Positions 34,605-41,975 of a DNA stretch of 42,569 bases are shown in pieces; the stretch's first letter is position 1, and every line of letters begins with the position of its first letter. The notes under the pieces are model-generated. The model saw only the letters and a list, made by a program, of their open reading frames with translations, did no database searches and was not told where the DNA came from. The DNA comes from a bacterium (lineage in GTDB: Bacteria > Campylobacterota > Campylobacteria > Campylobacterales > Sulfurovaceae): contig JAHJJU010000025.1 of the NCBI GenBank assembly GCA_018822805.1, positions 1 to 42,569 on the forward strand, read 5' to 3'. Both the position numbers and the translations under genes were made by a program.

Positions 34605-35150
34605 CTACCTAAATTTCGCAAAAACAGCTTCAAAATTAATAGAGGCTGAGCATTCTAAATCATTAAATTCATACGTTTCTAAAGAAAAGTCACCCTCTTT
34701 AATGTACTCATTTCCTTGAAGTTTATAGATTTTGGCTTTTAAGTCATTTGGGTAGACCAAAACATAGTAGGGAACGCGTTCATCTTTATAAATTTCAAAC
34801 TTATATTTTTCATCTCTTTTGGCTGTTGATTTACTGATGATTTCTACGACAATAAGAGGAGATTTTGTTATATAGGAGAGATTGGTTTCATGACAAATGA
34901 GTGAAATGTCAGGTTTAAGCACAGTAACTTCATCTATTTTCCAATCTTGTTCAACTACAATGAGACAGTTTTTGCATTTTCTTACCGATGAGACCAATTC
35001 AAAAGTTATTTCTCCTGCAATGGCTTGATGTGAAATCATAGGAGAAGGAGCCATAGCATAAGCAATACCCTCTATCAATTCCCAATCTCCTTCCCATGTT
35101 TTATAATCATCATAAGTATAATACTCTATGGCTTGAGCTAATGGTGGCAT
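34605..35150 (-). CDS. Uma2 family (DUF820) putative restriction-endonuclease-fold protein
   Basis: 181 residues. Family marks are YTYDDYKTWEGDWELIEGIAYAM at the N-terminus (two adjoining motifs), SHQAIAGEITFEL, then the PD-(D/E)xK-like core with VLKPDISLIC and PLIVVEIISKSTAKRD, and YVLVYPNDLKAKIYKL. These fit the Uma2/DUF820 family, whose members share the PD-(D/E)xK nuclease fold; most have no proven function and they often occur as stand-alone genes. AAAAGGAG precedes the start. It is flanked by convergent (34120) and divergent (rpe) genes and shows no toxin-antitoxin partner. Confidence 0.88.
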   Translation of the reverse strand: MPPLAQAIEYYTYDDYKTWEGDWELIEGIAYAMAPSPMISHQAIAGEITFELVSSVRKCKNCLIVVEQDWKIDEVTVLKPDISLICHETNLSYITKSPLIVVEIISKSTAKRDEKYKFEIYKDERVPYYVLVYPNDLKAKIYKLQGNEYIKEGDFSLETYEFNDLECSASINFEAVFAKFR

Positions 35151-35261
35151 GGAGTTCTCCTTTTGGTGTTACTTTATGTTTTGATTATATCAGATAATGA
35201 TTGAAGTATGGATAAAGCAAAAACCTATATAATACGCCAAAAATTAAAACTAGGATTTAAC

Positions 35262-35906
35262 ATGTTGGTAGCTCCAAGTATTCTTTCGGCAGATTTTGGG
35301 AATTTGGCACGGGATGTAGAGGCGATTTGTGAGGCAGGGTGTGATTTGGTTCATGTCGATGTGATGGATGGGCATTTTGTACCCAACTTAACCATAGGCC
35401 CTGTGGTGGTCTCTGCTGTGGCAAAGGTTGCTGCCAAACCTTTGGACATTCACTTAATGGTGGAGAACAACACTTTTTTTGTTGAGCTTTTTGCTCCGTT
35501 AAAACCGGGGTACATCTCTTTTCATATTGAAGAAGAGAAACATCCACACCGATTGGTTCAAAAAATTCGTTCGTTGGGTATAAAACCAGCCATTACGTTG
35601 AACCCTCATACGCCACCAGAGAGTATAGAGTTTTTATTGGCCGATATTGATATGGTACTTTTAATGTCGGTGAACCCCGGTTTTGGTGGGCAAAAGTTTA
35701 TCCCCTCGGTGTTGGAGAGAGCCAAACGTCTTAAAGCATTAATCAAAAAACATAATCCTGACTGTCTTATTGAAGTGGATGGTGGAGTGAGTGACCAGAA
35801 CATTCAAGAGCTTAAAGCAGCCGGTGTGGACGTTGTGGTAGCAGGTTCGTATGTTTTTGGAAACAAAGAGGGATATAAGCACGCTATTGATTCTTTAAAG
35901 GTATAA
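35262..35906 (+). CDS. rpe: Ribulose-phosphate 3-epimerase
   Basis: Interconverts ribulose 5-phosphate and xylulose 5-phosphate in the pentose phosphate pathway or Calvin cycle; cytoplasmic TIM barrel. 214 residues from the ATG at 35262, chosen because family members begin MxxAPSILSADF; the frame is open from an ATG at 35208 that would add 18 atypical residues. Motifs: VAPSILSADFGNL, HVDVMDGHFVPN (metal His/Asp), LDIHLMVEN, LLMSVNPGFGGQKF (phosphate and metal region), and EVDGGV with the second catalytic Asp. It is followed after 47 bp by trpF. Confidence 0.96.
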   Translation: MLVAPSILSADFGNLARDVEAICEAGCDLVHVDVMDGHFVPNLTIGPVVVSAVAKVAAKPLDIHLMVENNTFFVELFAPLKPGYISFHIEEEKHPHRLVQKIRSLGIKPAITLNPHTPPESIEFLLADIDMVLLMSVNPGFGGQKFIPSVLERAKRLKALIKKHNPDCLIEVDGGVSDQNIQELKAAGVDVVVAGSYVFGNKEGYKHAIDSLKV

Positions 35907-35953
35907 TTTTTTTCACTTACTTTGAGGGAAGTAGAAGTATAAAGGAGTTTAAT

Positions 35954-36544
35954 ATGCGTGTAAAAATTTGTGGAATCACCAATTTTCAAGATGCCATGCA
36001 GGCAGTAGAAGCAGGAGCAGATGCACTTGGTTTTGTTTTTTACCAAGAGTCACCACGGTACATTACCCCGGCCGATGCAAAGAAGATTATAGATAAATTA
36101 CCACCATTTGTAGGAAGAGTGGGACTGTTTGTGAATGAAGGTGTTGATACCATTGATACCATTTCTAACTATTGTGATTTAACGTTGTGTCAAATTCATT
36201 TTGAAGTGGATGAAGAGGCATTGGACATGATCGGTTCAAAATCCATGCCGGTTATTCGAGCCAAAGAGGCTAAAGACATTTTGCAATATAAAGATCGATA
36301 CCGTTTGGTCGATGCCTTTAGCGAAGCCTATGGGGGGAGTGGAAAACGGTTGAATCTTGAGTGGTTTGATGGCATTGATTGTTCTAAAATTATTTTAGCA
36401 GGTGGATTAACGCCTGACAATTTAGAAGCGTTAAAAAAGTACAACTTTTATGGCGTTGATGTGAGTTCAGGTGTGGAACGAATAAAAGGTCGAAAAGATT
36501 ATGCAAAGGTGAGCAAGTTTATAGAGAATGCAAAAAGTTTATGA
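35954..36544 (+). CDS. trpF: Phosphoribosylanthranilate isomerase
   Basis: Tryptophan biosynthesis: Amadori rearrangement of N-(5-phosphoribosyl)anthranilate to CdRP. 196 residues, monofunctional and of usual length. Motifs: MRVKICGITN with the catalytic Cys6, ALGFVFYQESPRYI, GLFVNEG, LVDAF (catalytic Asp), GGSGKRLNLEW, LAGGLTPDN (phosphate loop) and GVDVSSGVE. The usual LQLHG segment reads LCQIHFE here, a mild variant. AAAGGAG precedes the ATG. The stop overlaps the next gene by 17 bp, so the exonuclease is translationally linked. Confidence 0.96.
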   Translation: MRVKICGITNFQDAMQAVEAGADALGFVFYQESPRYITPADAKKIIDKLPPFVGRVGLFVNEGVDTIDTISNYCDLTLCQIHFEVDEEALDMIGSKSMPVIRAKEAKDILQYKDRYRLVDAFSEAYGGSGKRLNLEWFDGIDCSKIILAGGLTPDNLEALKKYNFYGVDVSSGVERIKGRKDYAKVSKFIENAKSL

Positions 36545-37331
36545 TGAATTAACAGCAGCGTTTAGACGTAATGAGGGCTATTTATCTGCTCCGGCGTATC
36601 GACGTATAGTCAAAAAACATACCACTCTTTTTGAAGACAGTGATACCTTGTTTCTTTTATTGCAAGCAGCAGGATACCCCATAGTAGAAGAGGGAACCGG
36701 TTACTGTTTAGAGAGCTTTTTTACACCTTATACACAGCAAAAATATTGTGTTATTGACATAGAGACCAACGGTTCTAAACCTGAAACGGCACAGGTAATA
36801 GAAGTGGGTGCCGTTATGGTACAAAACGGTGAAATTATTGATCGTTTTGAGAGCTTTGTCGAGTGTGCCTTTTTACCGGAGTATATTACAAAAATTACAG
36901 GAATCGTACCTGAAGATTTGGTGGATGCTCCGAGTCGTTTAGAGGTTTTAAGCAATTTAAGAATCTTTATGGACAATGCCGTGTTTGTCGCTCATAATGC
37001 CAATTTTGATTATGGATTTTTAAATCACTCTTTTGATCGCTTTGGTTTAGGCAGCATTGGTAATCAGAAACTCTGTTCTATTGATTTGGCACGACGAACC
37101 ATCGAGAGTGAACGGTATGGCTTGGCGTATTTAAGTGAGTCCTTGGAGTTGGGTGATCATATGCATCATCGTGCTTTTTCCGATGCACTAGCGACAGCAA
37201 AACTGCTTGCACTTACGTTTGAAAATCTTCCGGCTTATGTGCAAACTACCGATGATCTTTTACGTTTCTCAACTTCAAGTAGAAAAGATCGAACAGAAAA
37301 CAAGAAAATATCGTTTACTTCTGTAGATTAA
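36528..37331 (+). CDS. DnaQ-like 3'-5' exonuclease (DEDDh)
   Basis: 267 residues. An N-terminal helical domain (1-70) precedes an exonuclease domain with all DEDDh residues: DIETNG (Asp77, Glu79), HNANFD (Asp161), and HRAFSD (His214, Asp219). This fits the DNA polymerase III epsilon-like proofreading family, as a stand-alone enzyme probably acting in DNA repair or RNA turnover rather than the replicative subunit, since it carries no clear alpha-binding tail and has the extra N-terminal domain. It overlaps trpF by 17 bp, in a different reading frame. Confidence 0.9.
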   Translation: MQKVYDELTAAFRRNEGYLSAPAYRRIVKKHTTLFEDSDTLFLLLQAAGYPIVEEGTGYCLESFFTPYTQQKYCVIDIETNGSKPETAQVIEVGAVMVQNGEIIDRFESFVECAFLPEYITKITGIVPEDLVDAPSRLEVLSNLRIFMDNAVFVAHNANFDYGFLNHSFDRFGLGSIGNQKLCSIDLARRTIESERYGLAYLSESLELGDHMHHRAFSDALATAKLLALTFENLPAYVQTTDDLLRFSTSSRKDRTENKKISFTSVD

Positions 37332-37428
37332 AACAGCTGATTTTTTAAACTATATTTAATTAAAAAGAATAAAAGTAAATATTTGTAATTAATTCATAAT
37401 ATTAATACTTATAATATCAAGAGATTGT

Positions 37429-37434
37429 TATAAT
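37429..37434 (+). promoter_or_regulatory. Candidate -10 box TATAAT upstream of the SPOR gene
   Basis: An exact TATAAT, with a second TATAAT at 37410-37415. The 3' T of the nearer box is the first base of the large inverted repeat, so transcription would begin inside the left arm. Campylobacterota promoters often lack a -35 box. Assignment is by sequence only. Confidence 0.45.
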
Positions 37435-37493
37435 AAGTAAGTGGACACAATAGGTTTCATTAAAATATGAAACCTATTGTGTCCACTTACTTA
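37434..37493. repeat. Perfect 27-bp inverted repeat with 6-base loop
   Basis: The left arm 37434-37460 and right arm 37467-37493 are exact reverse complements, with loop TAAAAT. The arms contain AAGTGGACACAATAGGTTTCA-type sequence (read from either strand). No T-tract follows, and the RBS of the SPOR gene lies 15 bp downstream. It may be a regulatory leader structure, an operator, or a miniature mobile-element remnant. Confidence 0.9.
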
Positions 37494-37518
37494 AATAAAA
37501 AGTTTTAAAGGGAAACAT

Positions 37519-38340
37519 ATGAAATACAGTAAAGGTTTAATAATTTCAACAGCAGCCTTATCCATCTTGGCAACAGGTTGTGTTAAGAAGACTACAGCTG
37601 AGACGCCTGTTGTTTATGACAACGCTCAACCTGTCTATGAAAGTGGTTCACCGATTGTTTATGAAACACCGGGAACAACCGGTTCATCAGGTACGATTTA
37701 TAGTGAAGTACCAACTGATAATACAGTTATTACAACAACCGGTGCATATAATAATCCTTATGGAACGGATACAGCATATCCGGATCCGTATGCAAATCAA
37801 CCAATAGCAACCGATTATCCTGCGTCATCAAGTACAGGAGTACAAGGTGGTGGAATTCATCTTCAAGTTGCAGCTTTAAAAGATTATTATGCAGCTGAAG
37901 AGTTTAGAAAGGGTTTAAGTTTAGATCCTAAATACACCTCTTATGTGCAACAAGGTGCAATGAATAAGGTTATTGTCTCAGGTATCTCTTCGGTCAGTGA
38001 AGCCAATCAATTAAAAGCAACACGTTTCCCTGACGCATTTATTGTTAGTGGAAGTGCTACATCCGTATCAAGCACCGGTGGATACACAACCAATACTCCT
38101 TATGGAAATACAGCAGCTGCTAGTGGTATAGGTGTTCAGATTGGAGCATTTTCAACACATGAAAGAGCTCAAAATGCTGCACAATCTGCAAGCAGTAAAT
38201 ATGCACCACTTGTTAAGACAGGAACAAGTAATGGTAAGACCATTTATAAAGCAATTTTAACAGGTTTTTCATCAGAACAAGAAGCTCGTTCATTTATCGC
38301 CCAAAGAGGTGGTGTAGGATTCTTGGTTCACGGTCTTTAA
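37519..38340 (+). CDS. SPOR-domain lipoprotein
   Basis: 273 residues. The lipoprotein signal ends SILATGC (Cys21). A Pro/Tyr/Thr-rich low-complexity region follows to about residue 108 (repeated YGTDTAYPDPYAN-like stretches). Two SPOR-like domains come next: residues about 112-178 (GIHLQVAALKDYYAAEEF) and about 200-273 (GIGVQIGAFSTHERAQNAA, then EARSFIAQRGGVGF). SPOR domains bind denuded glycan strands of septal peptidoglycan, so the protein probably works in the periplasm at the division site. GGGAAAC precedes the ATG. It lies downstream of the large inverted repeat and converges on pabB. Confidence 0.88.
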   Translation: MKYSKGLIISTAALSILATGCVKKTTAETPVVYDNAQPVYESGSPIVYETPGTTGSSGTIYSEVPTDNTVITTTGAYNNPYGTDTAYPDPYANQPIATDYPASSSTGVQGGGIHLQVAALKDYYAAEEFRKGLSLDPKYTSYVQQGAMNKVIVSGISSVSEANQLKATRFPDAFIVSGSATSVSSTGGYTTNTPYGNTAAASGIGVQIGAFSTHERAQNAAQSASSKYAPLVKTGTSNGKTIYKAILTGFSSEQEARSFIAQRGGVGFLVHGL

Positions 38341-38367
38341 GCTAAGAAACTTATTGTGTTTACTTAC

Positions 38368-39312
38368 TTATAATGGCAGATAGATTTTATCTATCAGTTC
38401 ATTGTATTCACTTTTGGCATCACTATCTAAGGTGATGCCCCCTCCACTTTTATAGTACAGTTTTTCATTCTCTTTCTCAATAAATCGTATCATGACAGCA
38501 GAGTAGAGATTCTTTCCGTCAAAAAGTCCAAATACACCCGTATAAAATCCTCGGTGGTAATCTTCGATGTTATGAATAATAGTAACCGTACTGCGTTTGG
38601 GTGTCCCTGTAATAGATCCGGCCGGAAGCAGGGTTTGAATAAGGGTACCTAAATTTTCTCGCCAATCATCAGGAAGAGAAGCAGTGATTTTAGAGCTTAC
38701 TTGTAGTAATTCTTTATCTCCTGCTTGGATTTTATCGATATATCGGAATTTTTCTACCTTGACATTGCTTGCAACCATGCCCAAGTCATTACGCATTAAA
38801 TCAACAATCATGACATGTTCTGCCATCTCTTTTTCATTGCCAAGAATTTTTGTTTTAGCATCAGGTAGGGAGGCTTCAATGGTACCTTTCATGGGGTAGG
38901 TAGCAATGGTGTTTCCTTCTATTTCGATAAATTTTTCAGGAGAAAAACAGATGAATTGGTCTTTAAAATAGAGTTTATACTTGGCTTTGGAATAGGTAAA
39001 AATCTCTTTGAGTGAAAGATTGGTCTCTATGGGGGTTTTAAATGTTAAATTGAGTAGATAGGTGTTTCCCGAACGAATCTCTTCTAGTACTTTTTCTAAA
39101 GAAGCTTTATAGGTTTCAAATTCAAGAGGGGTTTTGTTTAAATAATAGGCGTGTTCTCGAGGTTTTTTAGGGTAGTTACGCTGATTGCCTATTTTAAAAA
39201 AGACATCAGCATCTAAATTTTGAAGGGGTTGGACAAATTGTTCGCTTAAATCATAAGAGAATACAAATAAAAATGGCTCTCTTTGTCGAGCCAATTTGGT
39301 GATTTCTTCCAT
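38368..39312 (-). CDS. pabB: Aminodeoxychorismate synthase component I (PabB-like)
   Basis: 314 residues, the short chorismate-binding form. Motifs: IRSGNTYLLNLTF, SPEKFIEIEG, TYPMKGTIEAS, VMIVDLMRNDLGMVA, LLPAGSITGTPKRST and YYKSGGGITLDSDAKSEY, which together define the chorismate-binding enzyme family. PMKGT with Lys fits aminodeoxychorismate synthase, the first step of p-aminobenzoate and folate synthesis, rather than anthranilate synthase. It lacks the N-terminal domain of longer PabB and TrpE proteins, as is usual for this subfamily. It overlaps the pyrB stop by one base, so it is translationally coupled. No pabA or pabC lies in the window. Confidence 0.92.
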   Translation of the reverse strand: MEEITKLARQREPFLFVFSYDLSEQFVQPLQNLDADVFFKIGNQRNYPKKPREHAYYLNKTPLEFETYKASLEKVLEEIRSGNTYLLNLTFKTPIETNLSLKEIFTYSKAKYKLYFKDQFICFSPEKFIEIEGNTIATYPMKGTIEASLPDAKTKILGNEKEMAEHVMIVDLMRNDLGMVASNVKVEKFRYIDKIQAGDKELLQVSSKITASLPDDWRENLGTLIQTLLPAGSITGTPKRSTVTIIHNIEDYHRGFYTGVFGLFDGKNLYSAVMIRFIEKENEKLYYKSGGGITLDSDAKSEYNELIDKIYLPL

Positions 39313-40187
39313 TAACTGTCAAGCAGTAGGGCTTTTAAAATTGCCATTCTAACAAACACACCGTTTTTAACCTGTTCAAGAACTTTACATCGTGAATCTT
39401 CCAACATCTCATCGCTAATGTCAATGTTACGCATAACAGGTCCCGGGTGAAGTAGTAAAATATTTCTCTCTCCCAATCGTTCACTTGTAATGCAGTACTC
39501 TTTGGCATACTCTTCATAATCTTCAAAAATAGGTGCTTTATGACGTTCAAGTTGGGCACGAAGACTCATAATAATATCAACATTGTCAATCACATCGTCT
39601 AGCTGTTCATACTTTGGTAGATCATTGTCAGGCATAAAGGGTTGTGGTGCAACCAATACCACATTCATTCCCATTCGTGTAAAAAGACGAATACCGGAAC
39701 TGGCGACACGAGAGCTGACAATGTCTCCTACAATGGCAATGGTTTTACCTTTTAAATCACCAAAATGTTCCAGCATGGTAAAGTAATCAAGTAGGGCTTG
39801 AGTAGGGTGAGCATAGTTCCCGGCACCGGCATTAATGACACAAGTTAACTCTTTATCTGCCAATTTTCTAGGTGTGTTATTGTATTCATGACGAATAATC
39901 ACCCCATCAGGCTCCATGGCACAGAGGTTGGCAAAAGTGTCTTCTAAACTCTCTCCTTTGTTTGTAGAACTCTTGGCAGGATCCAGATGGACAACAGCAG
40001 CTCCCAATCTTTTTGCTGCCACTTCAAAAGAACTACGGGTTCTGGTTGAACTTTCAAAAAAGAGGGTTATCAGTAATTTGTCTCTTAAAAGCTGACTTGG
40101 CATCTGCTTTTTAAATGCTCGTGCATCTTTCAAAATATTGGCTATTTGTTTTTCACTGAAGTCATAGGTGTCGACTAAATGTTGCAT
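39312..40187 (-). CDS. pyrB: Aspartate carbamoyltransferase catalytic subunit
   Basis: Condenses carbamoyl phosphate and aspartate to carbamoyl aspartate in pyrimidine synthesis. 291 residues, usual length. Motifs: FESSTRTRSSFEVAAKRLG (carbamoyl-phosphate loop), SSTNKGES, DGVIIRHEYNNTP, AGAGNYAHPTQALLDYFTM, SLRAQLERH and LLHPGPVMR. No regulatory-subunit gene (pyrI) is next to it, as in most non-enteric bacteria. It is the first gene of the two-gene unit with pabB. A 134-bp gap separates it from the divergent gene at 40322. Confidence 0.96.
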   Translation of the reverse strand: MQHLVDTYDFSEKQIANILKDARAFKKQMPSQLLRDKLLITLFFESSTRTRSSFEVAAKRLGAAVVHLDPAKSSTNKGESLEDTFANLCAMEPDGVIIRHEYNNTPRKLADKELTCVINAGAGNYAHPTQALLDYFTMLEHFGDLKGKTIAIVGDIVSSRVASSGIRLFTRMGMNVVLVAPQPFMPDNDLPKYEQLDDVIDNVDIIMSLRAQLERHKAPIFEDYEEYAKEYCITSERLGERNILLLHPGPVMRNIDISDEMLEDSRCKVLEQVKNGVFVRMAILKALLLDS

Positions 40188-40284
40188 GAGTACCCTTTGT
40201 TTTTTCTATAGGATTATAGCCAATGGATGGTAAAATATTTGAGTCAAATTCATCTATTTTTAAAATATATAAGGTATAGTTATT

Positions 40285-40290
40285 TATAAT
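40285..40290 (+). promoter_or_regulatory. Candidate -10 box for the 40322/40764 pair
   Basis: TATAAT within TATTTATAATATAAT, 31 bp before the ATG at 40322, with an AAAGGA ribosome-binding site between. No -35 box is evident. Confidence 0.4.
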
Positions 40291-40321
40291 ATAATTAAAA
40301 GAAATAAAGGAAAAAGAGAAT

Positions 40322-40714
40322 ATGCAGCAATCAATGGTCATGGAGAAGTATCCAATCAGTGAATTGGATATTGCAAAAGAAACAACAAGTTTTAGAACCG
40401 TAGACGAGGTGTTACTCTATTTAAAAGAGAAAATAGATAGGCACCCTGTGGCAGCTTATATTGCTACCTTTGACCATTATATCCATACCGAAGGTTTAGC
40501 AGAAGGAGAGATTAACCCAAAGATTTTGAATGCTAAAAATATTGTTTGTTGTTTTGGAAAACAATTGTCAAAGCCTAATATGTTGGCTATTAGACCACGC
40601 TCGATTGGGGTGGCTGAAATGGCTGATAAATTTGTAGTTAGTTTTATGGATGCCCCTAATCCTCAAGCTCACAAAGCGATGGTTTCTTGGGTTAAAGGTA
40701 TAGCAAACAAGTAA
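40322..40714 (+). CDS. Small conserved protein next to an SQR-like gene (DUF6858-like)
   Basis: 130 residues, no signal peptide and no membrane segment. Recognisable stretches are FDHYIHTEGLAEGEI, NIVCCFGKQL and AIRPRSIGVAEM. I recall similar proteins, labelled DUF6858, beside flavoprotein genes in sulfur-oxidising Campylobacterota, but I cannot confirm the family here. The adjoining Cys-Cys pair in NIVCCFGK could bind a sulfur species, heme or metal; this is speculation. It is followed after 49 bp by the SQR-like gene, likely in one operon. Confidence 0.65.
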   Translation: MQQSMVMEKYPISELDIAKETTSFRTVDEVLLYLKEKIDRHPVAAYIATFDHYIHTEGLAEGEINPKILNAKNIVCCFGKQLSKPNMLAIRPRSIGVAEMADKFVVSFMDAPNPQAHKAMVSWVKGIANK

Positions 40715-40763
40715 TAAACTATAATTATATAGAATATAAGAAAAAATAATAGGAAGAGAAACA

Positions 40764-41936
40764 ATGAAAAAAGTTTTAGTATTGGGTGGTGGTTTTGCTG
40801 GTGTTGAAGCAGCTATTTATTTGAAAAAAGAAGAAAATCTTGATGTAACTTTAGTAAGTGATCGTGATTATTTTTATATTTATCCGACTTCTATTTGGAT
40901 TCCAACAGGGGACACAACCAAAGAAAAAATATCTATACCTTTAGATCAGTTGGCTGTAAAACATGGTTTTCAAGTGATTGTTGATGCTGTAACCGTTTTA
41001 GATGCATCTAATAAAGTGGTTACTTTAGAGAGTGGTCGGGTTTTAGAAGGCTATGATTATATTGTCGTAGCGATGGGACAAGACAAAATGAAAGCACCCG
41101 GAATTGAAAACACACTTTCAATTTGTGGAAAACCGGAAGAAGCTGTAGAGTTAAAAGAACGATTAGATGCTTTGGTAGCAAAAGGTTCAGGGAAAATTGC
41201 CATGGGCTTTGGTGGAAACCCTCATGATACTTCAGCTGTACGTGGTGGTCCTGCATTTGAAGTATTGTTTAATGTCAATACCCTACTTAAAAGAAAAGGT
41301 CTTAGAGATAAATTTGAACTCACTTTCTTTGCACCTATGGAGAAACCGGGTCAAAAAATGGGATCAAAAGCATTGGTGATGATGGACAAAATGTTTGGCA
41401 TGACCAACATTAACAAAAAAGTAGGTTCAAAAATTACCTCTTTTGAAGCTGATGGAATTAACTTTGAAGATGGTGAGAAGTTGGAATCTGATTTAACCAT
41501 GTTTATTTCAGCCGGTAAGGGGCATTCTGTTTTAGAAGCTTCAGCCTTACCACTGAGTGATGCAGGTTTTGTTGTAACCAATGAGTACAATGAGATAGAA
41601 GGTTTTGATGGTGTTTATGCTATTGGTGATTCTGCTGCACTCATGGGACCGGAGTGGCGAGCAAAGCAGGGACATGTGGCAGAAGTCATGGCTAAAAATG
41701 TGGCGTACAATATCTTTCAACATTCTCAAAAGATGAATTCTAAACGAAGTTACATGGAGCATTTGAACATTTTATGTGTGATGGATACAGGTGATGGAGC
41801 AGCCTTTGTTTACCGAGATGATCATGGTGGAAAGATGATTCCTATGCCATTTGTCGGTCACTGGATGAAAAAAGGTTGGGGTTGGTACTGTAAACAGTCT
41901 AAGCTTGGGCGTATTCCTCGTATTCCCGGGATGTAA
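40764..41936 (+). CDS. Sulfide:quinone-oxidoreductase-like FAD/NAD(P)-dependent flavoprotein
   Basis: 390 residues of the SQR/FccB/NDH-2 superfamily. The FAD-binding GGGFAGVEAA motif lies at residues 8-17, the second dinucleotide-binding region near YDYIVVAMG, and the family C-terminal YAIGDSAAL at 285-293 (FAD-ribityl Asp). Hydrophobic aromatic residues at the C-terminus (WMKKGWGWYC) fit monotopic membrane association and quinone reduction. Cysteines are C121, C338 and C376. In classical SQR a cysteine sits two residues before the GPAxE motif, but here that position is Arg160 (AVRGGPAFE). The enzyme therefore lacks one of the two usual sulfur-bridging cysteines and may be a divergent SQR type or use another substrate. 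GGAAGAG precedes the ATG. Confidence 0.82.
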   Translation: MKKVLVLGGGFAGVEAAIYLKKEENLDVTLVSDRDYFYIYPTSIWIPTGDTTKEKISIPLDQLAVKHGFQVIVDAVTVLDASNKVVTLESGRVLEGYDYIVVAMGQDKMKAPGIENTLSICGKPEEAVELKERLDALVAKGSGKIAMGFGGNPHDTSAVRGGPAFEVLFNVNTLLKRKGLRDKFELTFFAPMEKPGQKMGSKALVMMDKMFGMTNINKKVGSKITSFEADGINFEDGEKLESDLTMFISAGKGHSVLEASALPLSDAGFVVTNEYNEIEGFDGVYAIGDSAALMGPEWRAKQGHVAEVMAKNVAYNIFQHSQKMNSKRSYMEHLNILCVMDTGDGAAFVYRDDHGGKMIPMPFVGHWMKKGWGWYCKQSKLGRIPRIPGM

Positions 41937-41975
41937 ATATAATATAACATAAACATAATATTTGAGGGATTATTA

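Noticed and set aside
35208-35261. N-terminal extension of rpe by 18 residues
   Set aside because: The added residues (MDKAKTYIIRQKLKLGFN) are not found in the family, which begins at MLVAPSILSADF; a start at 35262 gives the usual length.
37434-37493. Simple intrinsic terminator for the exonuclease gene
   Set aside because: The hairpin lies about 100 bp after that stop, behind two TATAAT boxes, and is not followed by a T-run. A terminator role is possible but not favoured.
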